DNA of 33,696 bases, from NCBI GenBank assembly GCA_020832925.1, contig JAJHRF010000017.1, forward strand, positions 1 to 33,696, read 5' to 3'. A model generated the notes under the pieces. That model was not told the DNA's origin and searched no databases. It worked only from the letters and a program-made list of their open reading frames with translations. Of the stretch, positions 25,463 to 33,696 are shown one piece after another. The DNA comes from Desulfurococcaceae archaeon. GTDB taxonomy: Archaea > Thermoproteota > Thermoprotei_A > Sulfolobales > Ignisphaeraceae. A program made the translations under genes and the position numbers. Every line of letters begins with the position of its first letter. The stretch's first letter is position 1.

Positions 25463-25486
25463 CTTTCAATTCCATTTTTTGGATTT
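25463..25486 (-). repeat. Solitary CRISPR-like repeat (second family), copy 4
   Basis: On the minus strand it begins AAATCCAAAAAATGG and ends GGAATTGAAAG. This is the copy I used as reference; the one at 16042 differs at two positions. It lies between the HEPN/MNT pair and a cysteine-rich ORF, with no neighbour copy. Confidence 0.6.
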
Positions 25487-25538
25487 GACAGCTCCTTAGG
25501 TGTTTGGAGAGTGGATTTCGGGAGGCTTCAGCAGGTAG

Positions 25539-25703
25539 TCAAGGTTTATCGAACACCTTACAAACCTTGAAGCACCTCCTGTTAAAGCAGTTTGCAACAC
25601 ATTCCATAGCACCTGCTACACAATGATAGTGAGCAGCATTAGTAATGTGAAAAGCGCATATCTTACAAAACCTGAATTCACAAGACCTTGAAATACAATG
25701 CAT
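25539..25703 (-). CDS. Small cysteine/histidine-rich protein, probably metal-binding
   Basis: 54 residues from ATG 25703 (MHCISRSCEFRFCKICAFHI) to TGA 25539. It has nine cysteines and four histidines, arranged C-x4-C-x4-C-x2-C-x2-H and then HYHC, C-x3-C, C-x3-C. This suggests one or two zinc or iron sites. The frame is short but its composition is far from random. A weak purine-rich site (GAGATGAG) lies upstream. No family is recognised, and it could be part of a larger decayed gene. Confidence 0.5.
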   Translation of the reverse strand: MHCISRSCEFRFCKICAFHITNAAHYHCVAGAMECVANCFNRRCFKVCKVFDKP

Positions 25704-25743
25704 AGTACTTTAGCTCATCTCTCAATCCCATAGATAAAATTGA

Positions 25744-25985
25744 ACTACGGGAATAGGGCGTAGAGGTATTGCAGAAGATGTTTGATAAAAATTTGTTGGA
25801 GTTTATGTGAAGAGTGTTTGCAGTAATTATTTTCTTCTCTTCTTCGCTGTTGAGGGTCTCTGAAGCAACTATCAAAAGAAGTTGTTGAGGTTACAGGAGT
25901 GCGGGAGCAACTCTATACAGATACCTATAGTGCTGCATTTACCTAACACCGCTTTATGGCTTCAGCTATAGTTCTACGAGTTAAT
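25744..25985 (+). other. Decayed sequence with helix-turn-helix traces
   Basis: Short coding-like pieces in different frames, such as KEVVEVTGV and SAGATLYRYL, resemble the helix-turn-helix of a recombinase or regulator. No intact frame remains. Confidence 0.3.
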
Positions 25986-26190
25986 AGGTCTATGGATCTA
26001 TTAGGTTCCAATTGAATGGTTCTATGGATCTACTTGAGAGAACCATCAATGGGTCTATCTGTATAGGTCTAAGGCACAACTCCTTGATGGTTCAACCATA
26101 GACCCATTAATGGGTCTAAGAAGCACTTGAAGCATTCAATTATTGAGAAGAACTCTTATGGATGTAGACCTATGCGATGGGTCTATGAGA
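25986..26190. repeat. Cluster of short direct and inverted repeats around GGTCTATGG
   Basis: CTATGGATCTA occurs twice, 32 bp apart (25990-26000 and 26022-26032). GGGTCTA or its complement recurs at about 26051, 26099, 26112 and 26179. TAGACCCATTAATGGGTCTA at 26099-26118 is a perfect 20-bp palindrome. GAACCATCAATGGGTCTAT at 26039-26057 pairs imperfectly with TTGATGGTTC and ATAGACCCATT at 26084-26108. No frame explains it. It could be a structured RNA, a protein-binding array or the remains of an element. Confidence 0.6.
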
Positions 26191-26284
26191 TGGTTGCTAC
26201 CTACCCCTAATAGCTTTAACGCTTTCTAGAGAACCTTCATGCAGTATTCACACTCTTAACAGTTAGCCTCTCTCCTTACCGGTA

Positions 26285-26734
26285 ATGGCGTCAATATCAT
26301 CTCTCAGAGTCCAAGAAGATCTCAAACAGAACAGTAGTATTGGGCAGGGGATACATAGCAACTGTAACAGTAGTTTAACAAAAACACTTTACCTAAGTGG
26401 ATGGAGTGTTGATGCTCTAATTAAAAGCCTTATCAAGTTGAGGAAACTAAATGAATTCGTTTTATCTCTGAGTAGTGATGAGAGGTTATGGTTTGTAGAA
26501 GCTGTTTAAGATCTAGATACCCTCTACCCTAGAGAAAGGATATCACTACTTTACAAATTTGTAAAGCTTAACCTTATTGTTGACGAGATCGAGTTTAGGG
26601 ATCCTGAGCTATGGGTTGATAAGCCGCTGCTAGAGAAAGATGTTGAGCTGGGGATAGGGAGGTTAGATGCTCGGCGAACACCTCTCCATAGAGAAGCTGT
26701 TAGAAGAACTATCGGTAAATGTAGAGGTATATAG
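26285..26734 (+). pseudogene. C-terminal remnant of a second archaeal ATPase
   Basis: The frame matches the end of the ATPase at 23455-24468: LTKTLYLSGWSVDALIKSL aligns with MLTTLYLANWSADSVVEFI, and after TAA at 26507-26509 the sense continues LLYKFVKLNLIVDEIEF, DPELWVDKPLLEKDVELGIG and TPLHREAVRR to TAG 26732. The Walker motifs are missing. It is a truncated paralogue with a nonsense codon. Confidence 0.75.
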
Positions 26735-26871
26735 ATTCGATAGAAAAGTTTAAGAAATCGAAGTTTATGTACTGATCTAAGCTCTTTCTAGCTTCTCTTT
26801 ATCACTTTGTAGATAACATGGTGTAGCAATGATATTAGTTGCTTCTCAGAATTCAATTGCGGTTCTTTAGG

Positions 26872-27666
26872 TTATTGCTTTGTTTCTTCGAGTAGCTGGC
26901 TATATTCATCGAATGCATCGTTAAGAGCTTTTAGTAGTACTTGTTTAACTCCGTAGGTATACAGTTTCTCTATAGCTTTTATTGTAACACCTTTCGGTGT
27001 TATTACGCTATCCCTTATCGTGGAGACATCTTTTATCTGTAGAAGGTTTGCAACTCCTTGAAATACATACGCAATTGCTTTCTTAGCTATGTTGTACGGT
27101 AAACCTGCTTTCAGTGCTGATAATAGGAATACATCGTAGAGTTCTGCAACTATTGCTGGTGTTGATGCTGAGTAGAATGTTAGTATATCTAGAAGTTCTT
27201 CACCAACCCATTCAACTTCTCCTAGAAGTTTAAACAAGTTCTCTACCTCGGTATCCTTTCTGTCATCCGGAGCTAGAGCTATAAAACCTTTGTTAACCTC
27301 TACCGCTATGTTAGGCATAGCTCTATAGATATCTGCATCAGGTAGAAGTTCTCTCAATGTATTCAACTTAATGAGAGCAGCTATAGATACAACTTTCTTA
27401 CCTTTAACAAATTCCCTAAGATTCTTAGCTACATCCTCAACATCTCTAGGTTTAACAGCTATCACGATTATATCTGAGTATAGAGCTAGATCTTCTAGAT
27501 TTGTAAATGTTTTGAAACCCCTCGACCTAGCTTCGTCGATAGCTTCTGGAAGTTTATCGTTTACAGCTATAAACTCTCTATCTACACTAGCTCTAGCTAA
27601 ACCTATAGCTATAGCTCTACCCATTCTACCGAAACCAACTATACCGATCCTGAGTTTTAAAGACAT
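26872..27666 (-). CDS. proC: Pyrroline-5-carboxylate reductase
   Basis: Reduces P5C to proline with NAD(P)H. The N-terminal Rossmann motif is IGIVGFGRMGRAIAIGLARA. AVKPRDVEDV, RAMPNIAVEVNKG, and the C-terminal block TFYSASTPAIVAELYDVFLL with ITPKGVTIKAIEKL are the ProC signature. Length 264 is normal. It follows the aminotransferase gene by 27 bp on the same strand; together they would convert ornithine to proline. Confidence 0.92.
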   Translation of the reverse strand: MSLKLRIGIVGFGRMGRAIAIGLARASVDREFIAVNDKLPEAIDEARSRGFKTFTNLEDLALYSDIIVIAVKPRDVEDVAKNLREFVKGKKVVSIAALIKLNTLRELLPDADIYRAMPNIAVEVNKGFIALAPDDRKDTEVENLFKLLGEVEWVGEELLDILTFYSASTPAIVAELYDVFLLSALKAGLPYNIAKKAIAYVFQGVANLLQIKDVSTIRDSVITPKGVTIKAIEKLYTYGVKQVLLKALNDAFDEYSQLLEETKQ

Positions 27667-27693
27667 AGAGCTCTAACCTCAGCTACTGTCTAG

Positions 27694-29040
<1,347 letters not shown>

Positions 29041-29286
29041 TCATATCACCTGTAGAGATCCTAGCTATGCAAATACTAAAAAGTTGATATACCTAAAGAA
29101 CACTTCTAAACCTTGACAAAATGCGATACCATCAATACTCATCTAATACATGAAAACTATAGATTTTTTTAAACATATATGTATAGAGTACATGAAGATT
29201 CTATAGAGATTCTTAGTACAGGCTATAGCTTATTTAAGAAGTGCTTATTTCTTAAACATCGTTGAACCTATAGATAGGGATAAGCT

Positions 29287-30293
29287 GTGTTCGATCTATC
29301 TATAGTGTTAGCGATGTTGTTGGCAGGGTTCTATGCTTTTTGGATGGGTGGAAACGATATGGCGAACTCTGTAGCTCCTCTTGTTGGTTGAGGTGTTCTA
29401 GATTTCAAGAAAGCTGCAATATTGTTCACTATATCTATGGCTATCGGAGCTTTTGTTCAGGGATACATGGTTACTGTAACTCTTGGCAAAGGTGTTGTAC
29501 CTAATATAAGAGTTTATGAAGGTATTGTAGCTAGTGTTGCTACGATTATATGGATAGCTATCGCTACTATCAAAGGTATGCCTATCTCAACTACCCAGAG
29601 TATTGTTAGCGGTGTTATTGGTGTAGGTTTATTCAGATTCCTAGTGAAAGGTATATGGTGTTTAAATCTAGGTGTAGTATGGAGGATTATATTGAGCTGG
29701 GTTTTATCGCCTTTAACAGCTATACTAATAGCTTAGGCAACATGTTCGCTGCCCCTAAGGTATGGTAGTAAGCTATCTCTTAAGGTGGTTAAAGCTTTAG
29801 CTATCTCAACCCTGATTTTCACAGCTTATTCTTTCGGTGCTAACGATATTGCTAATGCTATAGGTGTTTACGTAGCTTCTCTACTAGCAAGATACGGTTT
29901 ACCTGATACCCAAACACGACTACTTTTAACAGCTTATGCTGTTCTAGTGATTGCTTTAGGAGGGTTTATAGCTGGGAGGAAAGTTGTTGAAACTATTGGT
30001 TTCAGGATCACAAGGTTAACCCCATTACTATCGATACCCGCTAATACCGATGGTATAACTGTGTGGTTATTTACAACAGTACCGTATATACTCTTCGGCT
30101 ACGGAATGCCTATATCAACAACATACGCAGCTGTAGGAGCTGTGATAGGGATAAGGCTAGCTCGTTACGGACGCAACGGGCTCTCGATAAAACAGTTATC
30201 ATGATAATATCGAGCTGGGTATTTACACTACCTCTAGTAGCCTCTATAAGCATAGCTATAGCATATATATTCAAGATATTCAACATAATGTAG
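29287..30293 (+). pseudogene. PiT-family inorganic phosphate permease, broken by TGA, TAG and a frameshift
   Basis: Starting GTG 29287 the frame reads LAGFYAFWMGGNDMANSVAP (PiT signature GxNDxANS), then TGA at 29389, then transmembrane segments and GMPISTTQSIVSGVIGVGL. TAG follows at 29734, and then the second half: TAYSFGANDIANAIGVYVAS and GYGMPISTTYAAVGAVIGIR. Near 30170 the sense moves to another frame (LDKTVIMIISSWVFTLPLVA) ending at TAG 30291; one missing base explains it. Both repeat halves of a PiT carrier are present but cannot form one product without readthrough. Confidence 0.88.
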
Positions 30294-30304
30294 CGCGATA
30301 TCCT

Positions 30305-30880
30305 CTACAGCTGCTCCAATATCTTCCTCTTCTTCTCGTTGTACTCCTCCTCAGTCAGTATACCTGCATTCCTCAACTCCTTCAACATCTTTAAAAGAGT
30401 TAGAGGATCTCTCCTCCCCTCGACAACCTCTGGAACAGCACCTTGCATAATCTGTTTCGCACTTCGTACAATAATTTCTCTAGGTTTAAACAACGTTATC
30501 TCTTCACTAAACATGTGTCTCTTCTTAACCATGATCGGAGGTTCTATAGCTATACTCTTCAAAACATTGTATACAGCTGTAATTGCTTTCCTAGATTCTT
30601 CCTTATCCATCCACGTAAGCTCAACCTTGCCACCATCCTCGATCTCTAAGACAAACCTTGCCGCGAAAATCCCTATACGACAGTAGATCTTCTCAAGTTT
30701 TTCGAAAGGTATAGACTTCATCTCGTATCGACCGAGAACCTTTTCGTCGAAATATATAACTCTTCTATCTGTTACAATAAACCATTTAGGTTTCTCTAAA
30801 GCTAACCTCTTCCTAATAGCGAACAGGATATTCTCACCTTCTTCAAGATTCTCCTCTAAACTCTTGGGTATGTTAACCAT
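30305..30880 (-). CDS. PH-like domain protein with C-terminal SHOCT helix pair
   Basis: Residues ~15-110 form a bacterial/archaeal PH-like domain (KWFIVTDRRVIYFDEKVLGR is the hallmark strand pair). The last 35 residues, LKMLKELRNAGILTEEEYNE, are a SHOCT motif, an oligomerisation or binding hairpin. No membrane segment is seen. The role is unknown; such proteins may attach to membranes or partners. ATG 30880 has GAGGT seven bases upstream, and a TATA box lies at 30916-30927. Confidence 0.75.
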   Translation of the reverse strand: MVNIPKSLEENLEEGENILFAIRKRLALEKPKWFIVTDRRVIYFDEKVLGRYEMKSIPFEKLEKIYCRIGIFAARFVLEIEDGGKVELTWMDKEESRKAITAVYNVLKSIAIEPPIMVKKRHMFSEEITLFKPREIIVRSAKQIMQGAVPEVVEGRRDPLTLLKMLKELRNAGILTEEEYNEKKRKILEQL

Positions 30881-30915
30881 ATAACGAAACCTCTGTGTTT
30901 CGTATACAGGTGCAG

Positions 30916-30927
30916 ATCTTTTATAAC
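30916..30927 (-). promoter_or_regulatory. TATA box of the PH-SHOCT gene
   Basis: GTTATAAAAGAT on the minus strand, about 40 bp before ATG 30880; expected start near 30896 gives a 16-base leader with the GAGGT ribosome site. Confidence 0.5.
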
Positions 30928-31105
30928 AGGTTCATATCGTTATATAATCTTCTTACGAAAAGCTTTTTAACCAGTATAGATATAGTATTACTTGGAGTAT
31001 TACCTAGATAGAGTTACATATTAGATATACGTAAAATTATTTCATCTTGGAATTAGGTATAATGCTTGCCTCCTAATATAGTGTAATCCATGTAGATAGA
31101 AATCC

Positions 31106-31306
31106 ATGGATATAACGATGCAAAGATTTGACGAGGTGAAGTATATGACGTTCCCAACTATATATAGAATCTCTTGTGAAGAGCTTTGTAGAAGAAGAGC
31201 TGAACTTGAGAAAAGCTTGAACAACAACGTAAATTTCGATATAGATAGATGTGTAAGGATTTGTAGAGAGCTTACAGGAAATCGACAACCTTCTCCTCAC
31301 GCATAA
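31106..31306 (+). CDS. Small hypothetical protein, 66 residues
   Basis: The frame from ATG 31106 contains YRISCEELCRRRAELEKSL and FDIDRCVRICRELTGN, a helical pattern with four cysteines. The start could also be 31118 or 31145; no clear ribosome site. It lies on the same strand as the radical SAM gene, 48 bp before it, and may be part of that transcript. Confidence 0.4.
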   Translation: MDITMQRFDEVKYMTFPTIYRISCEELCRRRAELEKSLNNNVNFDIDRCVRICRELTGNRQPSPHA

Positions 31307-31354
31307 GATAAACTGAAAATCTTCTAAACATACTTTCTAAACCTAGATTACGCT

Positions 31355-32584
31355 ATGAAGATACGTAGAGTTGTTATAGATAGAGATATCTGTAGGAATT
31401 GCGGTTTCTGTAGCTTTGTAAATACATGTTACTCGTTGAGTAGATGTGTTGGTTGTTTATCTTGTTTCTATGCATGTCCTTACAACGCTCGTAAAGTTGT
31501 TATCGAAGATACTACCCCTAGGTATGTGAAGATATATGTTGATGGTATAGAATTCACTGTTCCCGAAGATATGACTGTTGCCGAAGCTTTAAAGAATTTC
31601 TGCGGCTATATCTTCAGCGATATAGATGGTAAGAAACCTTCTATAGCATGTGGTACTGGAGGTTGCTGGGCATGCGCTCTTGTAGTTGACGGCGAGCTTA
31701 AGAGAACATGTATAACACCTGTTAGAGATGGTATGAAGGTGGAGACAGATATCGAGAAATTCAAACCTTTGAGAATTGTCCACGGACCATCGCCTCACAC
31801 AGTAGGTGGCAAAGCTACACCTTGGTGGGAAGTTAACTACGTAAACTATGTCGAGGCAGCTATATGGGTTGCTGGATGCAATCTTAGATGTCCACAGTGT
31901 CAGAATTACCATGTTACGTACGACAACATCTCTATACCTATGACACCTGAAGAAGCTGCTGTAGCTGTTGTTGAATGTCATAAGAGGTACAATACCAAGG
32001 GTATAGCTGTAAGCGGTGGTGAACCTACAATTAATAGGAGATGGCTTGTAGAATTTTTTAGAGAAGTCTCGAAGAAGGTGAAGCCCAAGGTTAGAAGACA
32101 CCTTGATTCTAATGGAACTGTTCTAACACCTGATTATATAGATGAGATTGTTGAAGCTGGTTGTAATAATATAGGTGTTGAACCTAAGTGTCTCTATGTA
32201 GATACCTATATGAAGATAACAGGTATCGAGAATAGAGATCTAGCTAAGAAATATCTTGAAACTTCTTGGAGAGCTATAGAGTATATCTACGAGAATTACA
32301 GCGATAGGGTCTACCTAGGGGTTGGTCTTGTGTATAACAAAACATTGGTATCACTAGATGAGATAGCTGAAGCTGGTAGGAAGATAGCTTCTATAGATAG
32401 AAAGATACAGGTAACAGTTCTAGACTACTTCCCAGCGTTCAGAAGAAGAGATATCAAAAGACCAACGGTTTGGGGAATGCTAGAGGTTAAGAAGGTTCTC
32501 GAAGATCAAGGACTTGAAACAGTTATTGTGCAAACAGTTGCAGGTCATATAGGTCCTAAGAACTATAGAATGATTGAGCTCTAA
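31355..32584 (+). CDS. Radical SAM enzyme with N-terminal 4Fe-4S and 2Fe-2S ferredoxin domains
   Basis: A 409-residue fusion. Residues 1-50 have two cysteine groups for 4Fe-4S clusters (C-x2-C-x2-C at 13-19, Cys25, and C-x2-C-x2-C-x3-CP at 31-41). Residues ~55-135 look like a plant-type 2Fe-2S domain (ACGTGGCWACALV, Cys119). The radical SAM cysteines are Cys175, Cys179 and Cys182 in GCNLRCPQCQN, followed by the GIAVSGGEPTINRRW block. It resembles glycyl-radical-activase-like archaeal proteins; the built-in ferredoxins may feed electrons to the SAM cluster. Substrate unknown, and no glycyl-radical enzyme lies nearby. It ends in a 4-bp overlap with the convergent SixA gene. Confidence 0.85.
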   Translation: MKIRRVVIDRDICRNCGFCSFVNTCYSLSRCVGCLSCFYACPYNARKVVIEDTTPRYVKIYVDGIEFTVPEDMTVAEALKNFCGYIFSDIDGKKPSIACGTGGCWACALVVDGELKRTCITPVRDGMKVETDIEKFKPLRIVHGPSPHTVGGKATPWWEVNYVNYVEAAIWVAGCNLRCPQCQNYHVTYDNISIPMTPEEAAVAVVECHKRYNTKGIAVSGGEPTINRRWLVEFFREVSKKVKPKVRRHLDSNGTVLTPDYIDEIVEAGCNNIGVEPKCLYVDTYMKITGIENRDLAKKYLETSWRAIEYIYENYSDRVYLGVGLVYNKTLVSLDEIAEAGRKIASIDRKIQVTVLDYFPAFRRRDIKRPTVWGMLEVKKVLEDQGLETVIVQTVAGHIGPKNYRMIEL

Positions 32585-33051
32585 ACATTTGCAGAGATTA
32601 GTTTATGCAGAGCATCGGGGATCAGGATAAATATAAGTGCTCCGCAACCTCTACATATATTCGTAAGCTCTATACCTACAGCACTACCTGCTTTCAACTT
32701 AATATTTCCACCACCTATTAACTCACTCACTAAACTCTCAATACTAGGTGCATGACCTACAAGAACAGCGCTATCCACTACCCCCAGCTTAAGCAGGTTC
32801 TCTACAGATATTTGCCCAGGTCTAAGATAATCAGTTACAACAACATCAACACCATGGATACTAGCTATAATCTTAGCTGTTTCAACAGCTCTCAACAACG
32901 GAGAGGTATAGATTTTAGAAGGTTTCCACGGAAGTGCTCTAGCTACAACCTCAACATCTCTCCTACCCTTCTCAGTTAACCTCCTCTCCTCATCGCCCTG
33001 ACCAGGCTTCCTCTCCTCAGCTTCCCCATGCCTAAAGATAACAATCTTCAT
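32581..33051 (-). CDS. SixA-like phosphohistidine phosphatase (histidine phosphatase superfamily)
   Basis: MKIVIFRHGEAEE holds the catalytic Arg-His-Gly motif, and YTSPLLRAVETAKII and VLVGHAPSIESL (second histidine) complete the active site. Start ATG 33051 has GGTGGG seven bases upstream and gives 156 residues, normal for SixA; the open frame to 33108 adds an atypical hydrophobic stretch. The substrate in archaea is not known. Confidence 0.87.
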   Translation of the reverse strand: MKIVIFRHGEAEERKPGQGDEERRLTEKGRRDVEVVARALPWKPSKIYTSPLLRAVETAKIIASIHGVDVVVTDYLRPGQISVENLLKLGVVDSAVLVGHAPSIESLVSELIGGGNIKLKAGSAVGIELTNICRGCGALIFILIPDALHKLISANV

Positions 33052-33194
33052 AAAACTGCCCACCATAAATAGATAGTTAGAATATACAACAATTAAAACT
33101 ATTCTCAAAATAATCTCGAAGTAGCAAAGATTTCATACATCAATTCATCACCAGCTCTGTACCGTAGTCAGCTACGATGAACCCATTAATTAAC

Positions 33195-33551
33195 TTAGTA
33201 CACCATAATATAGAGGTATATCTCTAGACTTACTAGAGATAGAACCTTGTCTAAGTCTTTTCCCTGTTCTCCTCCAACCTTCTTCCTCTTCTGTTCCTCA
33301 AGCTTCCACCTCTGTGTTCTAGCAATTACATACAGTACGTATGCTCTTACTCAGAACTCAAACACTAGTTTATCTCCATTCTCTACTGTAAGCTTATCAG
33401 CAATCTCATCAATTTTCTCGAGGATAGATATAGAGATTTGTATGCTAAGATAAATAAGTAGAATCTTTTCGATAAATATCGAAATCTTAAATATGTAGAT
33501 GAAAACTATAGTAGATAACCAGTAATAGGAGGTAAAGTGGTATTGCAACAT
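33195..33551 (-). pseudogene. Small gene interrupted by an in-frame TGA
   Basis: The frame SILEKIDEIADKLTVENGDK LVFEF ends in TGA (33351-33353) but continues in the same frame as AYVLYVIARTQRWKLEEQKR and KDLDKVLSLVSLEIYLYIMV to TAA 33195. Coding character is equal on both sides. The start is unclear: the ORF is open to 33551, but its first ~35 residues are I/F/Y-rich and probably not translated. Family not recognised; a helical charged protein. The 140 bases between it and SixA hold nothing I recognise. Confidence 0.45.
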
Positions 33552-33570
33552 TTTATTGCTGTGTAAAACA

Positions 33571-33669
33571 ATGTTTACCTCAGCTAGGAAAACGGTTAAC
33601 TTTTTGTTAAAGAGCTTTAACTATGTTATTGAGGATACTAAGTTTATTAATGGTTTTATGTATTTCTAA
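33571..33669 (+). CDS. Short ORF at the window edge
   Basis: 32 residues from ATG 33571 (MFTSARKTVNFLLKSFNYVI). No ribosome site and no family recognised. It may be a fragment. Confidence 0.2.
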   Translation: MFTSARKTVNFLLKSFNYVIEDTKFINGFMYF

Positions 33670-33696
33670 GACTTGGTTATTAGGATGTCTTTGAGT

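Overview
This window reads as chromosome of a hyperthermophilic crenarchaeon (Thermoproteota, Thermoprotei; Desulfurococcales/Ignisphaera-like is my best guess, an inference only). The grounds are a complete type I-A CRISPR-Cas locus with split Cas3, Csa5 and two Csa3 regulators, archaeal TATA boxes with short leaders, many GTG/TTG starts with GGTGA- or GAGGT-like ribosome sites, an archaeal Thg1-like enzyme, archaeal-type ATPases and HEPN/nucleotidyltransferase pairs.

Positions 1-13271 are one symmetrical CRISPR-Cas unit. Array 1 (30-1034, transcribed leftward) and array 2 (12204-13271, transcribed rightward) share one 25-bp repeat and homologous leaders, and both leaders face the cas genes between them. 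Inside lie a rightward adaptation operon (csa1-cas1-cas2-cas4), a leftward interference operon (csa5-cas7-cas5-cas8a2-cas3'-cas3''-cas6-csa3a) and a second, divergent csa3. The leaders carry three copies of an 11-bp motif at identical distances from the first repeat. cas4 has no canonical start codon for its essential N-terminus.

Positions 13272-18003 are a decayed accessory region: a retropepsin-like protease, small ORFs, several frameshifted gene remains, two solitary elements that look like repeats of a different CRISPR family, and an apparently intact three-gene operon ending in a HEPN-like protein with an R-x4-H motif.

Positions 18084-22253 hold a Thg1-like gene, an HD phosphohydrolase that runs into half of a retropepsin domain, a coiled-coil protein, nadC, and a nadA broken by a 5-bp tandem duplication.

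Positions 22254-26871 are again accessory: a hypothetical gene, two decayed archaeal ATPase paralogues with in-frame stops, a HEPN/MNT pair between them, a small cysteine-rich ORF, a palindromic repeat cluster, and two more solitary repeats.

Positions 26872-33696 hold ornithine-to-proline genes (class III aminotransferase and proC), a PiT phosphate permease pseudogene, a PH-SHOCT protein, an iron-sulfur radical SAM enzyme with fused 4Fe-4S and 2Fe-2S domains, a SixA-like phosphatase, and a small gene interrupted by TGA. Broken genes are unusually frequent. Either the genome is decaying outside its core functions or the sequence carries errors, and read-level checks would decide.
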